Positions 36,155 through 45,359 of a stretch of DNA of 64,000 nucleotides are shown in pieces. Positions within the stretch are counted from its first letter, which is position 1; every line of letters begins with the position of its first letter. Location of the stretch: contig JAFDEK010000003.1 of the NCBI GenBank assembly GCA_019310385.1, positions 1-64,000 on the forward strand, in the 5' to 3' direction. The notes below the pieces were generated by a model, which saw nothing but the letters and a program-made list of their open reading frames with translations, did no database searches and was not told the origin of the DNA. Source of the DNA: Deltaproteobacteria bacterium. Its GTDB lineage: Bacteria > Myxococcota_A > UBA9160 > UBA4427. A program made the position numbers and the translations under genes.

Positions 36155-37354
36155 CTACGACATCTTTGCCACGGCGCGGCCCGCGGCATCGTACATGGAA
36201 ACACTGCGGTCGCAGTAGTCGACGCCGTACTTCGCGAGGATCTTGAAGCCTTCTTCCTCCCAGGCGCCGGGGATGCGGAAGATCGCGATGGTCTCGGCGG
36301 GATCCTTGCCGGACTCGATGCAGCCCTTGATGACGCCTCGGGCCACGATGTCCACGCGCGTGTTGGAAACGACGTTCATCATGACCGCGATCTTGTCTAC
36401 GCCGGGCTTGGAGAGGATGAGCTTGGTGAGCTCCTTGGCCTTGTTCACGCTGGGGTTGCCGCCGATCTCACAGTAGTTGGCGGGCTTGCCCCCGTGGTTG
36501 CGCACGGCGTCGAAAAGGGTGAGGGAGCCGCCACCGGCTCCGATCACGAGGCCCAGGTTGCCGTCGAACTCCACCACGTTGCCCGCCACGCCACGGTGGT
36601 CGGTCTCGTTCACCTTGCGTCCGCGAATCTCGAACTCCGTGGGCGGTCGGGCCTGGCGAGTCTCGTCCTCGCCGATGCCGAGCTCTTCGAGGAGGGCCGC
36701 GTGATAGCCGCGGGCCTCGGCCTCCATGTCGATGTGGCCGTCGAGGACCACGAAGCGGCCGTCTTCGAGACGTGCCAGGGGGTTGATCTCGGCCAGGGTG
36801 AGGTCGTAGTGCAGGAAGATCTGCATCAGCTCGAAGACGATGGGTGTGAGCTTGTTCAGGGCGCCGCCGCTCACGCCGGTCGCGCCGATGGCCTCCTTGG
36901 CGATGCGGGGCGTCAGGGGGAGGATGCTGGAGAAGCGGGTCTTGGAGACGTGCTTCGGGTGGGTCTCGGCCACCTCCTCGATGTCGATCCCGCCCATGTC
37001 GCTGAAGATCAGCACCGGTTGCTTGGCGCGGCCGTCCCAGGTGACGGCCGCGAAATACTCCTGGGCGACCTCGCTCTTCGCCTCCACCAGGATCGAGCGT
37101 GCCTTCTCGCCCTTGACCACGATGGGGAGGATGGCGCTGAAGTGGTCGGCCGCCTCGTTGGCGCTCTCGGCGAACTTCACCGCGCCGGCCTTCATGCGCC
37201 CGCCCGAGAGCACCTGGCTCTTCAGCACGACGGGGCCGCCGATCTCCGCGAAGGCCTCGGCGGCCTCGTCGGGCGAGTTCACCACGCGGCTCTCGCCGAG
37301 GGGGAGGTTGTGGCGCCGGAAGAGCGCCTTCGATTCGTACTCGTAGAAGCGCAT
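36155..37354 (-). CDS. mtkA: malate-CoA ligase / succinyl-CoA synthetase beta subunit
   Basis: ATP-grasp subunit of 399 residues that pairs with the alpha subunit downstream. Motifs: [20 protein letters not shown] at the start, [21 protein letters not shown], the helix with [41 protein letters not shown], and [21 protein letters not shown] with EIGGNPS. Malate thiokinase is favoured over succinyl-CoA synthetase because malyl-CoA lyase and mesaconyl-CoA hydratase follow; sequence alone does not settle it. It is the first gene of the operon. Confidence 0.85.
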   Translation of the reverse strand: MRFYEYESKALFRRHNLPLGESRVVNSPDEAAEAFAEIGGPVVLKSQVLSGGRMKAGAVKFAESANEAADHFSAILPIVVKGEKARSILVEAKSEVAQEYFAAVTWDGRAKQPVLIFSDMGGIDIEEVAETHPKHVSKTRFSSILPLTPRIAKEAIGATGVSGGALNKLTPIVFELMQIFLHYDLTLAEINPLARLEDGRFVVLDGHIDMEAEARGYHAALLEELGIGEDETRQARPPTEFEIRGRKVNETDHRGVAGNVVEFDGNLGLVIGAGGGSLTLFDAVRNHGGKPANYCEIGGNPSVNKAKELTKLILSKPGVDKIAVMMNVVSNTRVDIVARGVIKGCIESGKDPAETIAIFRIPGAWEEEGFKILAKYGVDYCDRSVSMYDAAGRAVAKMS

Positions 37355-37503
37355 GAGAGAGCCTTTTTGACCTGCTTCGCGGCCCGGTTTCCGATCTGCG
37401 AGACGCTGAGGCGGAGCCGGACCCCTGCGCCGCGCGAGCAGCCCCGCCGATGACGGCGGCAGGGGCGGCAGCGGTGCGAGCCGGGAATCACGTAAAGGCC
37501 CGT

Positions 37504-37532
37504 AGCCTATTGCGTTTTGAGTTTTCGGGCAA
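37504..37532 (-). promoter_or_regulatory. possible sigma-70-type promoter for the mtkA operon
   Basis: On the minus strand TTGCCC (37532-37527) and TAGGCT (37509-37504) are 17 bases apart, in a locally AT-rich stretch about 150 bases upstream of mtkA. Each hexamer has two departures from consensus, so this is a weak call. Confidence 0.3.
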
Positions 37533-37641
37533 GCGCCGCCGGAGGACTCGGAGTCAGCCCGGGAGTGCTGGGCCGGGGTGCGAGACTCAACCCGCCGCCG
37601 CGAGCGGTCGATGAGGGCAGTGTCGTTGATCTGGGGATCCC

Positions 37642-38046
37642 ATGCCCAAGAAGCTCTCCGTCGTCCTGGTGGACGACAGCAAGATCGTCATCGCCCAGCT
37701 CCTGAAGCTCATTGCCGGTGTGGATGGCGTCGAGGCAATCGGGACCGCCGGCGACGGATCCGGTGCCGTGCGCGTCGTCGGCGAGCTGAGACCCGACCTG
37801 GTCGTCATGGACATCATGATGCCGGGAATGGACGGCATGTCGGCGCTGCGTGTACTGCGGTCCAACTACCCCGAGGTGCGGGTCGTCATGGCGTCTTCCG
37901 TGGCCGGCATGAGCTCACGCGCCGAGGAGGCCTTCCGGCTGGGCGCCATCCAGGTCATCGGCAAGCCCTTCGATCACGAACTCCTCACCTCGCTCTTCGA
38001 AGCGGAGCGAGCGGCCCGGCAGGAGACAGCTGGCGAGACGCCATGA
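37642..38046 (+). CDS. single-domain response regulator (CheY/CheB receiver-like)
   Basis: Protein of 134 residues with only a receiver domain. Acidic pocket D11-D12 (VVLVDDSKIV), phosphoacceptor D57 (LVVMDIMMPGMDGMS), Ser/Thr switch in VVMASSVAG and K108 (VIGKPFD) are all present. The MDIMMPGMDG and SSVAG sequences resemble the receiver of CheB. No histidine kinase or output domain is nearby, so the partner is unknown. It is divergent from the mtkA operon and convergent with the CBS gene that ends 48 bases downstream. Confidence 0.87.
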   Translation: MPKKLSVVLVDDSKIVIAQLLKLIAGVDGVEAIGTAGDGSGAVRVVGELRPDLVVMDIMMPGMDGMSALRVLRSNYPEVRVVMASSVAGMSSRAEEAFRLGAIQVIGKPFDHELLTSLFEAERAARQETAGETP

Positions 38047-38094
38047 GCGTCGGGTCCTGCGACGGTCTCCCCCGGCGCCGCCAGCGGAATCGCG

Positions 38095-38511
38095 TCAGGA
38101 ACGCTTCTTGATCAGGCGACCGACGCTGGTCGCTTCCCTGGCGAAGAGCTCGAGAAAATCGTCCAGGGCTACGATGCCCACCAGTCGGTCCTTGTCGTCG
38201 ACGACCGGCGTGCGGCGCACGCCGGTGGCGGCCATGTGCGAGAGGGCGTCCTCGATGGGTGTATCTTCGCGCACCGCCGACACGGGGCTGCTCATGAGCT
38301 CCGAGACCAGGGTGCGGTCGGCGTTCATGCCCTCGACCACGCAGCGGATCATGATGTCCCGGTCGCTGAGGATGCCGATGGGAATCCGCCCTTCGTCGAG
38401 GACGACCACGGTTCCGACTCCGCGCTCGGCCATGCGGGCCGCGGCGGCCTGCACGCGCTCGCCCGGCTCGGCCGTCCACACGGTTCTGACGCAGATCCTT
38501 CCGACCGACAT
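38095..38511 (-). CDS. tandem CBS-domain protein
   Basis: Protein of 138 residues with two CBS motifs (GTVVVLDEGRIPIGILSDRDI and RRTPVVDDKDRLVGIVALDDF). It resembles the protein at 8026-8433 in size and layout, so the two are probably paralogues. The start is supported by AGGAAGGAG just upstream. It is convergent with the response-regulator gene and shares the strand of the mesaconyl-CoA hydratase gene 75 bases before it. Adenylate binding is the family's usual role; the regulated partner is unknown. Confidence 0.83.
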   Translation of the reverse strand: MSVGRICVRTVWTAEPGERVQAAAARMAERGVGTVVVLDEGRIPIGILSDRDIMIRCVVEGMNADRTLVSELMSSPVSAVREDTPIEDALSHMAATGVRRTPVVDDKDRLVGIVALDDFLELFAREATSVGRLIKKRS

Positions 38512-38586
38512 GGTCTCTCCTTCCTACTTCTTGTCCCGATGCAGTCCTTACGAGTCCCTTCGCCGCCGCCTCGAAACGCCCCGTCC

Positions 38587-39696
38587 TCAACAATAGTGGC
38601 TGCGGCGCTTGACCGAGACCTCGCGCTCGAGGTCGAAGATCTTCACCTTCTTCCACCCCTCCGGCGCGTCGTCGTGCTCCGCGCCGTCCTCGCGCTGGTA
38701 CTTGAATCCAAGCAGCCTCGTTTCGACGATGCCCAGGTCTTCCCGGCCCGGATAGTCGCGCCTGCCCAGGATCTGCGTGGCGGTGTAGACGGTGTCGCCG
38801 GCGAAGAGGGGCGCGGTGTGGCGGCCGGTCTTGTAGACCACGTCGCCCAGGGAGTTGTTGTCGATGTCCGGGCTCGAGAGGCCCAGGCACAGCGTGAAGG
38901 GAATGCCGCCGAAGATGATGAGCTTGCCGCCCACGTACTGCTCGGGATCGAGGTCGATCATGTGCTGGTTGCAGTGCACCTGGCTCGTATTGTCGAGGAT
39001 GCCCGTGAGGGCGATGTGTTCGTCGGTGACGGTGCGGGCCCGAGAGTGCTCGATCTGGCTGCCGGGCTCGAGGTCTTCGAAGTAGGAGTCGGGGCTCGAG
39101 AGATGGGCGAGCTCGGCGTACGTGGCCTTGTCGCCATACTTGGGCAGCACCAGATCGCAGGCGATGTCATCCGGCTCCACCTCGAAGCCCTCGATCGTGG
39201 CGTCGTCGTCGCCCTTGTAGACCTGCACCTTGCGCTGCCAGGTCATGACCACGGCCTCGTCGGGGGAGCCGATGTTCTTGCGCGCCGTCGACTGGACGTG
39301 GACGATGCCCAGGTTCGGGCGGCTCGACGAGGGCCGCACACCGAGGATCCTGGTCTCGACCTCGATGGTGTCTCCCAGGTAGACCGGAGCGCCGAAGCGC
39401 ATGTCGATGTACTCGAGGTTGGCTCTGGCGTTCTCCGAAATGTCCTCGACGGTCTGGCTGAAGGAGACCAGCATCACCAGGCCGGGCGTGCAGACGAGCC
39501 CCGCGTAGCCGTAGGCCCGGGCGTAGCGGGCGTTCTTGCCCAGTGGGTTGGTCCCCATGGAGAAGTCGGTGAAGAGGGCGAAAAGGCCCTCGGTGACCGT
39601 CTTGCCGCCTTTGTGGCGGAAGATCTGGCCCGGCTGGAAATCCTCGAGAAAATTACCGGTCTTCTTGCGGATGATGCGCGGGGCGTCGTCACTCAC
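38587..39696 (-). CDS. mch: mesaconyl-CoA (2-methylfumaryl-CoA) hydratase, MaoC-like
   Basis: Double hot-dog hydratase of about 369 residues that interconverts mesaconyl-CoA and beta-methylmalyl-CoA. N-terminal part: KKTGNFLEDFQPGQIFRHKG, TVTEGLFALFTDFSMGTNPL, YGYAGLVCTPGLVMLVSFSQ. The second MaoC-like half contains ARTVTDEHIALTGILDNTSQ and HCNQHM with GKLIIFGGIPFTLCLGLSSPD, and a third repeat-like DTVYTATQILGRRDYPGR. GTG 39696 follows GGAGG on the minus strand. The product is the substrate of the malyl-CoA lyase encoded at 33987, so the two enzymes form the mesaconyl-CoA to glyoxylate plus propionyl-CoA step of the ethylmalonyl-CoA or 3-hydroxypropionate routes. Confidence 0.85.
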   Translation of the reverse strand: MSDDAPRIIRKKTGNFLEDFQPGQIFRHKGGKTVTEGLFALFTDFSMGTNPLGKNARYARAYGYAGLVCTPGLVMLVSFSQTVEDISENARANLEYIDMRFGAPVYLGDTIEVETRILGVRPSSSRPNLGIVHVQSTARKNIGSPDEAVVMTWQRKVQVYKGDDDATIEGFEVEPDDIACDLVLPKYGDKATYAELAHLSSPDSYFEDLEPGSQIEHSRARTVTDEHIALTGILDNTSQVHCNQHMIDLDPEQYVGGKLIIFGGIPFTLCLGLSSPDIDNNSLGDVVYKTGRHTAPLFAGDTVYTATQILGRRDYPGREDLGIVETRLLGFKYQREDGAEHDDAPEGWKKVKIFDLEREVSVKRRSHYC

Positions 39697-39943
39697 GGGG
39701 GGTCCTCCGGTAATCAGGGCGCGATCGGCGGCCGGCGAGTCTAGTTTGGGCGCCCCGCTCACGCCACGGGGATCCCCGTGGGCAAGAGGGGGCGGGGTCG
39801 CGAGGTAGCGACTTTCCGCTACGATCCCGACCCGCCCGCAGGGGGCGGACGTCCCAGCAACGCTGCGGACACAGCGCCCGGGCCGCAGAGCGGGCCCGCG
39901 CGATTCGACTCAATTCCAAATTCCCTGGTGGTTGGAGCCAAAG

Positions 39944-41116
39944 GTGATCATCGGAGTACCCAAAGAAGTGGCGCCGGGTGAGCGCCGCGTCGCGCTCGTG
40001 CCCGACGCCGTCAAGACGCTGACCCAGAAAGAGGGCATCGAAGTGCTCGTCGAGGCCGGAGCCGGGATCGAAGCTGGCTTCCCCGACGAGCAGTACCTTG
40101 CCGCGGACGCGAAGATCGTTGCCGGCGCCGCCGAGGCCCTGGGCGCGGATCTCGTCCTCAAGGTGCAGGGCCCCTGCGAGCGGTCCGGCGGCGGCCACGA
40201 GGTGGACGACCTGAAGCAGGGTGCAGCGCTGATCGCGCTGCTCAAGCCTCTCGACGCCTTCGACCTCGCCCAGCGCCTGGCGCAACGTGGTGTCGCGTCA
40301 TTCTCCATGGAGCTCATGCCCCGCATCACCCGGGCCCAGTCCATGGACGCGCTCTCCTCACAGAGCACCATCGCGGGCTATCGGGCCGTGCTGCTCGCGG
40401 CCACCCGCCTGCCGCGCATCTTCCCGATGCTCGTAACGGCGGCGGGCACGCTGCAACCCGCGAAGGTGCTGGTGATCGGTGCCGGCGTGGCGGGGCTCCA
40501 GGCCCTCGGTACTGCAAAGCGTTTGGGCGCCGTGACCTCGGCCTACGACACCCGCGACGTCGTGAAGGAGCAGGTGCAGAGTCTGGGCGCCCGCTTCATC
40601 GAGCTGAAGCTCGACACCGGCGACTCCGAGGACTCCGGGGGCTACGCGAAGGCCCAGACCGAAGAGTTCTACCAGCGCCAGCGGGCCGAGCTCGCCAAGC
40701 ACATCGCTCAGATGGACATCGTGATCCCCACGGCGCTCGTACCGGGGCAGCCGGCACCCCTGCTGATCACCGCCGACGCGGTGAAGGGCATGCGGCCCGG
40801 CTCGGTCATCGTCGACCTCGCGGCCGAGAAGGGTGGCAATTGCGAGCTCACCGCGCCGGGCGAGTCCATCGTGGTCGAGGGGGTGACGATCCTGGGCAAT
40901 ACGAACCTGCCCTCGGAGATCCCCGCTCACGCGAGCCAGATGTACGCGAAGAATCTCACGACCTTCCTGGGCCACCTGGTGCCCGAAGCCGAGCTCGTCA
41001 TCGACCGCGAGGACGAGATCACCCACGGCACTCTGCTCACCTACCAGGGTGAGGTGGTCAACGAGATGGTGCGCATGCGCATGAGCGCCGCACGGGACGC
41101 CGGAGGAGAAGGCTGA
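39944..41116 (+). CDS. pntAA: NAD(P) transhydrogenase alpha subunit, part 1 (NAD-binding)
   Basis: Soluble dI domain of proton-translocating transhydrogenase, 390 residues. The start GTG 39944 follows GGAG by seven bases; TTG 39932 is an alternative. Motifs: VIIGVPKEVAPGERRVALVPD, MELMPRITRAQSMDALSSQ, and the nucleotide-binding loop VLVIGAGVAGLQALGTAKRLGA followed by VSAYDTR-like sequence and VKEQVQSLGARF. Its stop overlaps the ATG of the next gene (TGATG). The split into three subunits is typical of Rhodospirillum-type enzymes. Confidence 0.93.
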   Translation: MIIGVPKEVAPGERRVALVPDAVKTLTQKEGIEVLVEAGAGIEAGFPDEQYLAADAKIVAGAAEALGADLVLKVQGPCERSGGGHEVDDLKQGAALIALLKPLDAFDLAQRLAQRGVASFSMELMPRITRAQSMDALSSQSTIAGYRAVLLAATRLPRIFPMLVTAAGTLQPAKVLVIGAGVAGLQALGTAKRLGAVTSAYDTRDVVKEQVQSLGARFIELKLDTGDSEDSGGYAKAQTEEFYQRQRAELAKHIAQMDIVIPTALVPGQPAPLLITADAVKGMRPGSVIVDLAAEKGGNCELTAPGESIVVEGVTILGNTNLPSEIPAHASQMYAKNLTTFLGHLVPEAELVIDREDEITHGTLLTYQGEVVNEMVRMRMSAARDAGGEG

Positions 41117-41409
41117 TGCTCGAAGCACCTGCCATTGCAGCACTCACGATCCTCGTGCTCTCGCTCTTCGTGGGAATCGAGGTGATCTCCAAGGTTCCGC
41201 CCCTGCTCCACACGCCCCTCATGTCGGGCTCCAACGCGATCTCCGGGATCGCGATCGTCGGGGCGATCCTGGCCGCCGGCGGTGACCACGGCACGCTCTC
41301 CGCGGTGCTGGGCTTCGTCGCCATCGTGTGCGCCTCCATCAACGTGGTCGGGGGCTTCCTCGTCACCAATCGCATGCTCGGCATGTTCAAGAAGAAGGCG
41401 GGGAAGTAG
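41116..41409 (+). CDS. pntAB: NAD(P) transhydrogenase alpha subunit, part 2 (membrane)
   Basis: Membrane protein of 97 residues with about three helices (AIAALTILVLSLFVGIEVIS, ISGIAIVGAILAAGG, AVLGFVAIVCASINVVGGFL). HTPLMSGSNAISG is the conserved segment that helps form the proton channel with PntB. It overlaps pntAA by one base and is followed by pntB after two bases. Confidence 0.93.
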   Translation: MLEAPAIAALTILVLSLFVGIEVISKVPPLLHTPLMSGSNAISGIAIVGAILAAGGDHGTLSAVLGFVAIVCASINVVGGFLVTNRMLGMFKKKAGK

Positions 41410-41411
41410 CC

Positions 41412-42800
41412 GTGAGCACGAACCTCATCCAGGCCGCGTACCTCCTTGCGGCGGTCCTCTTCATCCTGGGACTCCGCGGGCTCTCGTCGCCCAAGACCGC
41501 GGTTCGCGGCAACCAGATGGCCGCCGCCGGCATGCTGATCGCCATCGTCGCGACCCTGCTGGTGCAGGGCGTGGTGAGCTACGGCGTCATCATCGCGGGT
41601 ATCGTCGTGGGCGGCGGCATCGGTGCCGTGGCGGCGACCCGCATCGAGATGACCGCCATGCCCCAGATGGTGGCGCTCCTCAACGGCTTCGGTGGCGCGG
41701 CCTCGGCGCTGGTTGCAATCGCGGAGTTCATGAATGCGACGGGCCCCCTGACCGGGATCGTTCCCATCGCCATCGTGATCTCGGTGCTGGTGGGTTCGGT
41801 GACCCTGACGGGCAGCTTCGTCGCCTTTGCGAAGCTCCAGGAGCTCGTGGGCGGCGCGGCAGTGCAGTACCCGCTGCAGGGCCCCGTCAACGCGATCCTG
41901 GGCGCCATTACCCTGGGCGCGGCCGCCATGGTGGTTGCCAACACCGGGAACATGACGGCCTTCTACGTGCTGATCGGCTTGTCCCTGGTGATCGGCGTCC
42001 TGCTCGTCATCCCCATCGGCGGCGCCGACATGCCCGTGGTGATCTCGCTGTTGAACTCCTATTCGGGGATCGCGGCCTGTGCGACGGGCTTCGTCCTGGA
42101 CAACAGCGCCCTGGTGGTGAGCGGCTCCCTGGTGGGCGCTTCGGGCATCATCCTCACGAAGATCATGTGCGACGCCATGAACCGTTCTCTCGCCAATGTG
42201 CTCTTCGGCGCATTCGGGTCCATCGAAGAAGTGGCGGGGGAAGGCGGCGCCCACGGTGAGATACAGGGCTCGGTGGTGAGCTACACGCCCACCGATGCGG
42301 CGGTGATCTTCTCCAACTCGCGCTCGGTGATCGTGGTGCCCGGCTACGGTATGGCGGTCGCCCAGGCCCAGCACGCTGTGCGGGAGCTTGCCGACACCCT
42401 CGAGGAGAACGGGATCGACGTGAAGTTTGCCGTCCATCCGGTCGCGGGGCGCATGCCCGGTCACATGAACGTGCTGCTCGCCGAGGCCGACGTCCCCTAC
42501 GACAAGCTGGTCGAGATGGACGAGATCAATCCCGAGTTCCCGGAGACCGATGTGGCCCTGGTCCTCGGTGCCAACGACGTGGTGAACCCTTCGGCGCGAG
42601 AGGACAAGGGCAGCCCCATCTACGGCATGCCGATTCTCAACGTCGACCAGGCCCAGCACGTCTTCGTGATCAAGCGCAGCATGAACCCGGGCTTTGCGGG
42701 GATCCAGAACCCGCTCTTCTTCAAGGAGAACACCATGATGATCTTCGGCGACGCGAAGAAGGTGGTGATCGCCCTTGCCGAGGCGGTGCGGAACTACTGA
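41412..42800 (+). CDS. pntB: NAD(P) transhydrogenase beta subunit
   Basis: Protein of 462 residues from GTG 41412. About nine membrane helices form the channel (GGGIGAVAATRIEMTAMPQM, GFGGAASALVAIAEF, PIGGADMPVVISLLNSYSG). They are followed by the NADP-binding dIII domain at the C-terminus: VPGYGMAVAQAQHAVRELAD, VKFAVHPVAGRMPGHMNVLLA and LVLGANDVVNPSAR. With PntAA and PntAB it makes NADPH from NADH at the expense of the proton gradient, useful for anabolism from CoA-ester intermediates. Confidence 0.95.
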   Translation: MSTNLIQAAYLLAAVLFILGLRGLSSPKTAVRGNQMAAAGMLIAIVATLLVQGVVSYGVIIAGIVVGGGIGAVAATRIEMTAMPQMVALLNGFGGAASALVAIAEFMNATGPLTGIVPIAIVISVLVGSVTLTGSFVAFAKLQELVGGAAVQYPLQGPVNAILGAITLGAAAMVVANTGNMTAFYVLIGLSLVIGVLLVIPIGGADMPVVISLLNSYSGIAACATGFVLDNSALVVSGSLVGASGIILTKIMCDAMNRSLANVLFGAFGSIEEVAGEGGAHGEIQGSVVSYTPTDAAVIFSNSRSVIVVPGYGMAVAQAQHAVRELADTLEENGIDVKFAVHPVAGRMPGHMNVLLAEADVPYDKLVEMDEINPEFPETDVALVLGANDVVNPSAREDKGSPIYGMPILNVDQAQHVFVIKRSMNPGFAGIQNPLFFKENTMMIFGDAKKVVIALAEAVRNY

Positions 42801-42847
42801 GCGGGCCGTGAAGGTCGGCCGAGAAGGCCGGCCGGGGAGGGCGCTCC

Positions 42848-43588
42848 GTGGAGACGGTGGAGAGCCGCGACCTCGAGCTGGGCTATCTTGCTCACCCTGA
42901 AGGCGGACCCCATCCCGCCGTGGTGCTGCTGCACGACGTCTGGGGGCTCGCGGAGCACACCCGAGCCCTGGCGCGCAGGCTGGCCGGGAGCGGCTTCGCG
43001 GTCCTCGCCCTCGACCTCTACCGTCGCGATCCCCCACCTCGCATCGAAGATCCCGGCGCCTGGATGCGGGAGCTGCCGGATTCCCGGGTGCTCGAGGACA
43101 TCGAGACCGCGGCCGCCTTCCTCGCCCGCGACCCCGCCTGCGCGGGGAGATCCGTCGGTGTCGTGGGCTTCTGCATGGGCGGGATGTACGCCCTGCTTGC
43201 GGGCTGCGGGGGCCGCGGCATCTCCGGAGTGGTTTCCTTTTACGGAATCCTCTCCCACCAGCACGGCCTGCTCCACCGCGAGGGCGGTCTCGACCCGGCT
43301 CTCAAGCCCCGCGAGCCCCTGGAGGCCGCGCGCTCACTGAGCGCGCCCCTGCTCGCCTTCTTTGGCGATCAGGACGCCTTCATCCCAGTGGACGACGTGC
43401 ACCAGCTGGAGGCGCGCATCGCCGACAGCCCCCACGCCTGCGAGGTGGTGGTCTACCCGGGCGCCGGCCACGCCTTCGCGAACGACACGCGCCCCGAAGC
43501 CTACCGGCCCGAAGCCGCCCGAGACGCCTGGGCGCGGATGGTGGCCTTCTTTCGGGAGTCTCTGGGCTCAGGCCGAGGCTCAGGCTGA
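42848..43588 (+). CDS. dienelactone hydrolase family protein
   Basis: Alpha/beta hydrolase of 246 residues from GTG 42848. The catalytic triad typical of the family is visible: Cys in VGFCMGGMYALLAG, Asp in FGDQDAFIP, and His in YPGAGHAFAND. The HDVWGL segment near the N-terminus is also conserved. Despite the name, members act on varied esters and lactones, so the substrate is unknown. It is 47 bases downstream of pntB on the same strand and may be co-transcribed. Confidence 0.88.
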   Translation: METVESRDLELGYLAHPEGGPHPAVVLLHDVWGLAEHTRALARRLAGSGFAVLALDLYRRDPPPRIEDPGAWMRELPDSRVLEDIETAAAFLARDPACAGRSVGVVGFCMGGMYALLAGCGGRGISGVVSFYGILSHQHGLLHREGGLDPALKPREPLEAARSLSAPLLAFFGDQDAFIPVDDVHQLEARIADSPHACEVVVYPGAGHAFANDTRPEAYRPEAARDAWARMVAFFRESLGSGRGSG

Positions 43589-43620
43589 GGCTCTAGTCTG
43601 GATATCGCCCGTCGGCTCCC

Positions 43621-44496
43621 TCAGCCGGGCATCGCCAGGGAGTCGTGCCTCGCGGATGTTTCGACGTTCTCCGGATCTGCGGCAGGCTCGAGGGCCGCGG
43701 CTACGGGCTCGAAAGCCTCTGCCGGGGGCCGGACATCGTCGTCGGCGAATTCGTGATCCTCACTCGCGAAGTCAGGCTGGCGCGTGCCCGGGCGCATCAG
43801 CACGAGGGCGAGGGTTCGGCCCCGGGTGGCGAAGCGCGTGAGGCTCGCTTCCACGGCGAGTGGGCTGCCGCCCGCGTCGACGAGGACGGCTGCGAAGAGG
43901 CGCGTTTCGTCGCCCTCGTCGATGGCGTCGAGCTGGGTCCACCAGGTCGAGCGGGCCTCGCGCGGCACGAAGCTCATGGCCAGGATGCCGACGAGCGCGT
44001 CCCGGTTGACGCCGAGCAGCGCTCCCGCGGCGGGATTGGCGTCCTCGATGACGCCCGTGTCGGTGTCGATGGCGAGGAAGGCCTCGCGTACGCGGTCGAT
44101 GGCCGCGACCACGGCCCGGCGTTTCGCACGCGGCGCGCCGCGGGAGCGCCGGCTGCTTCGCGTGCTGCGCAGAGCGAGTCGGAACTGGGCCACCAGGGGC
44201 TCGAGTCTCGTGGCGAGCGCGGGGCCCTCGTCGCGGGCGACGACCACCGCCGCGTCGACCCACGCCTCGATCAGCGCGATGGTCCGTCGCTCGGGGACGC
44301 GGAGGCCGTCGAGTGCGGGGCTGGCCGCTTCGCCGCGCAGCAGCGCGGACGAAGCGAAGGTGCGGAAGCGCCGCAGCGCCTCGGCCTCGGGAGAAGAGGC
44401 GGCGGGCGCCGCCGGGCCCAGCCGCGCGACCATGGCCGCCTCGATGGGCTTGCGTTGGGCGATCAGCCACGATGCGAGAGTCCGTTTTCCATCCAT
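43621..44496 (-). CDS. PAS-domain protein
   Basis: Protein of 291 residues with a PAS fold at about residues 130-240: VREAFLAIDTDTGVIEDANP followed by AAGALLGVNRDALVGI and FAAVLVDAGGSPLAVEASLTR. The first 110 residues are helical and may be a sensing or dimerising domain (EAWVDAAVVVARDEGPALATR). No kinase, cyclase or GGDEF output is attached. ATG 44496 was preferred over TTG 44502. It is divergent, 83 bases away, from a PilZ protein, so c-di-GMP or two-component signalling is a plausible setting. Confidence 0.75.
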   Translation of the reverse strand: MDGKRTLASWLIAQRKPIEAAMVARLGPAAPAASSPEAEALRRFRTFASSALLRGEAASPALDGLRVPERRTIALIEAWVDAAVVVARDEGPALATRLEPLVAQFRLALRSTRSSRRSRGAPRAKRRAVVAAIDRVREAFLAIDTDTGVIEDANPAAGALLGVNRDALVGILAMSFVPREARSTWWTQLDAIDEGDETRLFAAVLVDAGGSPLAVEASLTRFATRGRTLALVLMRPGTRQPDFASEDHEFADDDVRPPAEAFEPVAAALEPAADPENVETSARHDSLAMPG

Positions 44497-44579
44497 GCAC
44501 AATAATGTAGCCGGATTGTACGATTCGGTCAGACCAATCCGGGCTCAATTCTGGCGATCGAGGCGCCGATATCGCCGGC

Positions 44580-45245
44580 ATGTCGTCACAGCTCTCTCCG
44601 CGTCGCAAAATAGTGGCATTCGCTCGCCCCGAGGCCTTCGTCTCCCACTGCCTGCCCATTCTGAGCCGGCTCGGCTACGAGATCGAGCTTTCGGAGACTC
44701 CCGAGGCGGACCCGGGTGAGGGGCAGCTCCGGGTGCCCATGAAGGCCGACATGTACGTCGCGGACGAACATCGGCTCGGGGAAGTCCCCGACGCGGATCT
44801 CGGCCCGCCGGCCCCCGTGCTCCTGCTCACCGGCCGCAACGGGGTCGACGGCACGGATTCGCGCGTGATTGCGGCGGCAAAGAAGCCCGCGGGCCTCCAC
44901 GACATGTATCGGATCCTGCAGCAGGTGTTCGAAGAACATCCGCGCTCCACGCCCCGGGTAGCCACCCATCTGCGCGCTCGCTGTCACCGCAACGGGCAGA
45001 AGTGGGGGGCGGCCGTAGTATCCCTCTCCGAGAACGGCTGTCTGCTGCGCAGCTCCGAAGGCATCCCACTCGGGACCCGGCTGAACCTGGTATTCGACCT
45101 CCCGAGGATCGGCACCGTGCAGGTCGACGCCGAGTCCGCGTATCAGCTGCCGCCCGACAGCGGTCTGGTCTTCAGCGCCATTCCCCACTTCGTGCGCGAT
45201 GCCATCAACTCCTACGTCCACGCGGTGCTGGCGCCCGCCCCGTAG
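44580..45245 (+). CDS. PilZ-domain protein
   Basis: Protein of 221 residues. A receiver-like region may fill residues 1-110 (VAFARPEAFVSHCLPILSRL, VLLLTGRNGVDG) but lacks a clear phosphoacceptor. The PilZ domain follows: HPRSTPRVATHLRARC supplies RxxxR, and VSLSENGCLLRS supplies the xSxxG part, with Ser where Asp or Asn is usual. Weak or altered c-di-GMP binding is therefore possible. The layout resembles gliding or motility PilZ proteins of Myxococcota. It is divergent from the PAS gene. Confidence 0.72.
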   Translation: MSSQLSPRRKIVAFARPEAFVSHCLPILSRLGYEIELSETPEADPGEGQLRVPMKADMYVADEHRLGEVPDADLGPPAPVLLLTGRNGVDGTDSRVIAAAKKPAGLHDMYRILQQVFEEHPRSTPRVATHLRARCHRNGQKWGAAVVSLSENGCLLRSSEGIPLGTRLNLVFDLPRIGTVQVDAESAYQLPPDSGLVFSAIPHFVRDAINSYVHAVLAPAP

Positions 45246-45359
45246 ATTCCTGCGGCGCTCGCCGCCGAGCCAGATTGCCCCCCGGGTGAGGCGCAGTCCT
45301 TCAGCCACCCAGCGACACGATCCATTAGTATCTCCCATCGCGAGCCTCGGGAGGGAGTC

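Noticed and set aside
41058..43037. Long minus-strand frame opposite the transhydrogenase genes
   Set aside because: Composition is His/Arg/Asp-rich with no motifs, and the plus strand encodes clear PntAA, PntAB and PntB.
44496..44580. Promoter in the PAS/PilZ divergent gap
   Set aside because: TACAAT and TACATT are present on the minus strand but no -35 element is at a workable distance.
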